Assembly: GCA_947378695.1 (NCBI GenBank)
Contig: CANCKZ010000029.1
Location: 1-7,802 of the forward strand
Source: Rickettsiales bacterium
Lineage (GTDB): Bacteria > Pseudomonadota > Alphaproteobacteria > Rickettsiales > Deianiraeaceae
Direction: 5' to 3'
DNA length: 7,802 bases
Part shown: one piece after another, positions 5,603 through 7,802 of the stretch
How positions within the stretch are numbered: position 1 is the first letter of the stretch
Layout: each line of letters starts with the position of its first letter
Notes under the pieces: model-generated
What the model was told of the DNA's origin: nothing
Database searches by the model: none
The model's input: only the letters and a program-made list of their open reading frames with translations
Program-made: the position numbers and the translations under genes

Positions 5603-5618
5603 AATTGTTTAATATCAA

Positions 5619-6245
5619 TTAAATTCTTGCACCAAAAATTGCCGAACCAACACGAACTTCGTTGCTTCCAAACTTGATAGCCGTCGTGTAATCACCACTC
5701 ATTCCCATGCTAATTTGCAAGTGTTTTCCCAGTTTTTCGCTGGCAAATTTCGCAATTTCAACCATTTTTTCAAAATAGGGCGAAGGTTCAACGCCTTCGG
5801 GTGGAATGCACATAATGCCTGATATTTCAAGGGGGCAGTGGTCAAGAAATTCTGCGAAATCGTCTGGGGATATACCAGATTTTTGCGGTTCAAAACCAAT
5901 GTTAATTTGTGCATAAAACACTTTTGTTTTGGTTTGAGGAGTTAGGTTTTTGTGGATTTTTATGGCTAAATCAAGGCGGTCAACTGTGTGAATTTCGTCA
6001 AACAAAGCAAGGGATTCCTTGATTTTATTCGATTGCAAATGCCCAATAAGTTTTAAGTTCACGCCAGAAATATTTCCCCACTTTTCTTTTGCTTCTTGAA
6101 TGTAGTTTTCGGCGAAATTTTTATGCCCAATTTCAATAAGCGGAGCAATGGTTTCCATGGTCTGTTTTTTCGTGACAATGGTTAAAACCGTGCCTTGCGG
6201 AATTTGATTTTTCACAATATTATATTGTTCCAGAACTTTTTGCAT
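5619..6245 (-). CDS. yggS: Pyridoxal phosphate homeostasis protein (YggS/PLPBP family)
   Basis: This is a single-domain TIM-barrel PLP-binding protein with no known catalytic reaction. The family buffers free PLP and affects amino and keto acid balance in the cytosol. Motifs over 208 residues: LTIVTKKQ (21-28) with the PLP lysine Lys26 at the place of LLAVSKTK in E. coli, FAENYIQEA (44-52), LIGHLQSNK (66-74), HTVDRL (86-91), INIGFEPQKSGI (114-125), ISGIMCIPP (141-149), SMGMSGDYTTAI (179-190) and RVGSAIFGAR (198-207). It is slightly shorter than the usual 220-235 residues, mainly at both ends. The ATG follows no Shine-Dalgarno at normal distance; AAGGAAAA is 15 or more bases upstream. The gene is convergent with the capsule-type transferase, with 16 bases between stops, and divergent from rpsA. 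Confidence 0.92.
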   Translation of the reverse strand: MQKVLEQYNIVKNQIPQGTVLTIVTKKQTMETIAPLIEIGHKNFAENYIQEAKEKWGNISGVNLKLIGHLQSNKIKESLALFDEIHTVDRLDLAIKIHKNLTPQTKTKVFYAQINIGFEPQKSGISPDDFAEFLDHCPLEISGIMCIPPEGVEPSPYFEKMVEIAKFASEKLGKHLQISMGMSGDYTTAIKFGSNEVRVGSAIFGARI

Positions 6246-6264
6246 GATAATGAAATTATTTTCC

Positions 6265-6294
6265 TTGATTTTTAAATTATAAGTTTTTTATTGT
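6265..6294 (+). promoter_or_regulatory. Candidate promoter for rpsA
   Basis: TTGATT (6265-6270), 18 bases and TATTGT (6289-6294) would start transcription near 6301, leaving a leader of about 30 A-rich bases before the ATG at 6333. It overlaps the yggS promoter region on the other strand. The leader has no Shine-Dalgarno (…AAATAATAACA before ATG). This agrees with the known behaviour of rpsA messages in E. coli, which are translated with S1 help and autoregulated. That parallel is inference. Confidence 0.35.
6276..6281 (-). promoter_or_regulatory. Candidate -10 box for yggS
   Basis: A perfect TATAAT reads on the minus strand about 30 bases upstream of the yggS ATG. The best -35-like sequence, TTGAAC (6300-6295), is only 13 bases away, so the promoter is uncertain. 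Confidence 0.3.
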
Positions 6295-6332
6295 GTTCAA
6301 AATTAAAGTTTTTAACTTAAAAAATAATAACA

Positions 6333-7802
6333 ATGAATAACCAAGAAAGTCAATACAAATTAGAAGATAAATTTGCAGAATTTGAGAACGCTCTATACGA
6401 AGAGTTCAAGCAGGAGCTTGATCTTCAACCAATGAAATTTTCAAGCGAAGATGCAAGAATTGTAAAAGGTACAATCCTTGAAATCAACAAAAAAAGGGAT
6501 ATCGTAATTGTGGATCTTAAACTGAAAGCAGAAGGTGTTGTTGGTTACAAAGAATTTTACAAATCTGGTGAAGAACCAATTCTTAGCGTTGGCGAAGAAT
6601 ACGAATTCTATATTGAATCATTTGAAACAAACGATGCTGTGCTTAAAGTAAGCCGTTACAAGGTTGCTCGTGAAAAAGTTTGGAAAGAACTAACAGAAGC
6701 TTACGCAAACGGAACAACTGTGAAAGGAAAAATTTTCGCAAGAATTAAAGGTGGTTTCTGCGTAGATTTCAAAAGCCCATCAGACGACTCCGACGCATCA
6801 GACGACTCAGACGGTATCGTTGCATTCCTACCGGGAAGTCAATTGGACATTAGAATGTTGAACGATGTTTCACCTCTTGTTGGAACAAAACAACAGTTCA
6901 AAGTTCTAAGCATGGACGAAAAATTCAAGTCCCTAATCGTTTCACGCCGTGCAGTTCTTGAACACATGCGTTCTGGCAATAAATCTCAATTCTTGGAAGA
7001 GATTTCAGAAGGAAAAGTGCTTGAAGGTGTGGTTAAAAACATCACAAACTACGGTGCGTTTATCGACCTTGACAAAATGGACGGTCTACTTCACATTGCC
7101 GACATCACATGGGCAAGAATCGTTCACCCATCTGAGGTTCTTAAAACAGGCGACAAAGTGAAAGTGAAAGTTATCAAAATCGATCACGAAACACAAAGAA
7201 TTTCCCTTGGAATGAAACAACTTACTGAAAACCCTTGGTCATACTTGGAAGAAAAGTACAAAGTTGCATCAACTATCAAAGGAAAAGTTACAGGCATTAC
7301 TGACTACGGAATTTTCCTTGAAATCGAAAAAGATGTTGAAGGTCTAATTCACGTTTCAGAAATTAGCTGGACAAAAGAAAAATACAACGAAATTATGCAA
7401 AGCATTTCAGTTGGCGACATGATTGACGCACACATTGTAAGCGTTGATACTAACTCGCACCGTATTGCTCTTAGCTTGAAACAAATGAACTCCAACCCAT
7501 GGAAATCGTTCGTTGAAACACACAAAATTGGCGACAAACTTGAAGGTGTTATTACAAACATCATGAACTTTGGTGCATTTATTTCAATCGACGGCGGAAT
7601 CAATGGTCTGTTGCATGTATCTGACATTTCATGGTCATCTTCTGGCGAAACTGAGCTTCAACAAATGAAAGTTGGTGACAAAATCTCCGTTTCATACATT
7701 GGTGGCGATGTTGAGAAACAAAGAATTGCACTTGGTGTTAAACAAATGCAAGAATCTGAATACAAAAAATACAAAGATCAGCTTAAAGTTGGCTCTCTTG
7801 TT
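6333..7802 (+). CDS. rpsA: 30S ribosomal protein S1, C-terminus beyond window
   Basis: S1 binds mRNA on the small subunit and helps initiation on messages with weak ribosome sites. The 490 visible codons carry five S1 (OB-fold) repeats, at about residues 43-108, 129-206, 228-296, 314-383 and 401-471, and run into a sixth. Typical strings are FLPGSQLDIR (165-174), VSRRAVLEH (203-211), NYGAFIDL (239-246), GLLHIADITW (251-260), HPSEVLKTGDKV (265-276), RISLGMKQL (289-297), GLIHVSEISW (337-346) and ALGVKQM (466-472). This agrees with E. coli S1 throughout. Repeat 2 holds an insertion SDDSDASDDSD (150-160) just before GIVAFLPGS, encoded by an 18-base near-tandem repeat. Codons such as CTT, GTT, GGT and ACA dominate, as expected of a highly expressed gene. 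No in-frame stop appears before the edge. Confidence 0.96.
   Translation, partial: MNNQESQYKLEDKFAEFENALYEEFKQELDLQPMKFSSEDARIVKGTILEINKKRDIVIVDLKLKAEGVVGYKEFYKSGEEPILSVGEEYEFYIESFETNDAVLKVSRYKVAREKVWKELTEAYANGTTVKGKIFARIKGGFCVDFKSPSDDSDASDDSDGIVAFLPGSQLDIRMLNDVSPLVGTKQQFKVLSMDEKFKSLIVSRRAVLEHMRSGNKSQFLEEISEGKVLEGVVKNITNYGAFIDLDKMDGLLHIADITWARIVHPSEVLKTGDKVKVKVIKIDHETQRISLGMKQLTENPWSYLEEKYKVASTIKGKVTGITDYGIFLEIEKDVEGLIHVSEISWTKEKYNEIMQSISVGDMIDAHIVSVDTNSHRIALSLKQMNSNPWKSFVETHKIGDKLEGVITNIMNFGAFISIDGGINGLLHVSDISWSSSGETELQQMKVGDKISVSYIGGDVEKQRIALGVKQMQESEYKKYKDQLKVGSLV
6780..6815 (+). repeat. 18-bp near-tandem repeat inside rpsA
   Basis: TCAGACGACTCCGAC (6780-6794) recurs as TCAGACGACTCAGAC (6798-6812) with one mismatch and a period of 18 bases. 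It encodes SDDSDA then SDDSDG. It looks like a recent in-frame duplication in a loop of S1 repeat 2. Confidence 0.8.

Noticed and set aside
5603..5620. AATTG/CAATT stem between the convergent transferase and yggS genes as a bidirectional terminator
   Set aside because: Only five A/T-rich pairs with an 8-base loop; too weak to call.
6281..6320. Imperfect AAGTTTTT repeats upstream of rpsA as an S1 or regulator site
   Set aside because: Short A/T strings in AT-rich DNA; not distinguishable from chance by eye.

Overview
The window looks like chromosomal DNA of an AT-rich alphaproteobacterium. Two things suggest this: a diiron Coq7-type ubiquinone hydroxylase, which points to an aerobic proteobacterium, and housekeeping proteins with strongly A/T-biased codons. 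A small-genome, possibly host-associated lineage (Rickettsiales or Holosporales-like) is plausible. That placement is inference and the species cannot be named from this sequence. Start sites mostly lack a good Shine-Dalgarno sequence. Two genes (ispA and bioA) have a perfect TTGACA -35 box just upstream of the start I prefer.

Layout. (1) Positions 1-1633, minus strand: a compact unit of ispA (polyprenyl/farnesyl diphosphate synthase), a YbaB/EbfC-like small protein and a divergent HolC-like DNA polymerase III chi subunit cut by the window edge. The genes are only 1 and 9 bases apart. (2) Positions 1634-2243: about 600 bases without a convincing gene. It holds a dyad/inverted-repeat element, two copies of an AT-palindrome repeat and an island of about 50% G+C between them. 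(3) Positions 2244-3506, minus: bioA, a biotin-synthesis aminotransferase, standing alone here. (4) Positions 3628-5602, plus: an unrecognised 94-residue protein, coq7, and a KpsS-like capsule polysaccharide transferase whose start overlaps the coq7 stop. (5) Positions 5619-6245, minus: YggS-type PLP homeostasis protein, convergent with the transferase. (6) Positions 6333 to the end, plus: rpsA (ribosomal protein S1), divergent from yggS and open at the window edge.

Functionally this is mostly core metabolism and information processing. IspA makes the prenyl chain precursor and Coq7 hydroxylates the ring of ubiquinone, so both feed quinone synthesis. BioA and YggS are both tied to pyridoxal phosphate. 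S1 and HolC belong to translation and replication. I see no defence system, CRISPR array, transposase, tRNA or rRNA. The least explained parts are the repeat-rich spacer at 1658-2243, a Ser/Asp repeat inserted in S1, the orphan 94-residue protein, and the capsule-type transferase fused into the coq7 transcription unit.
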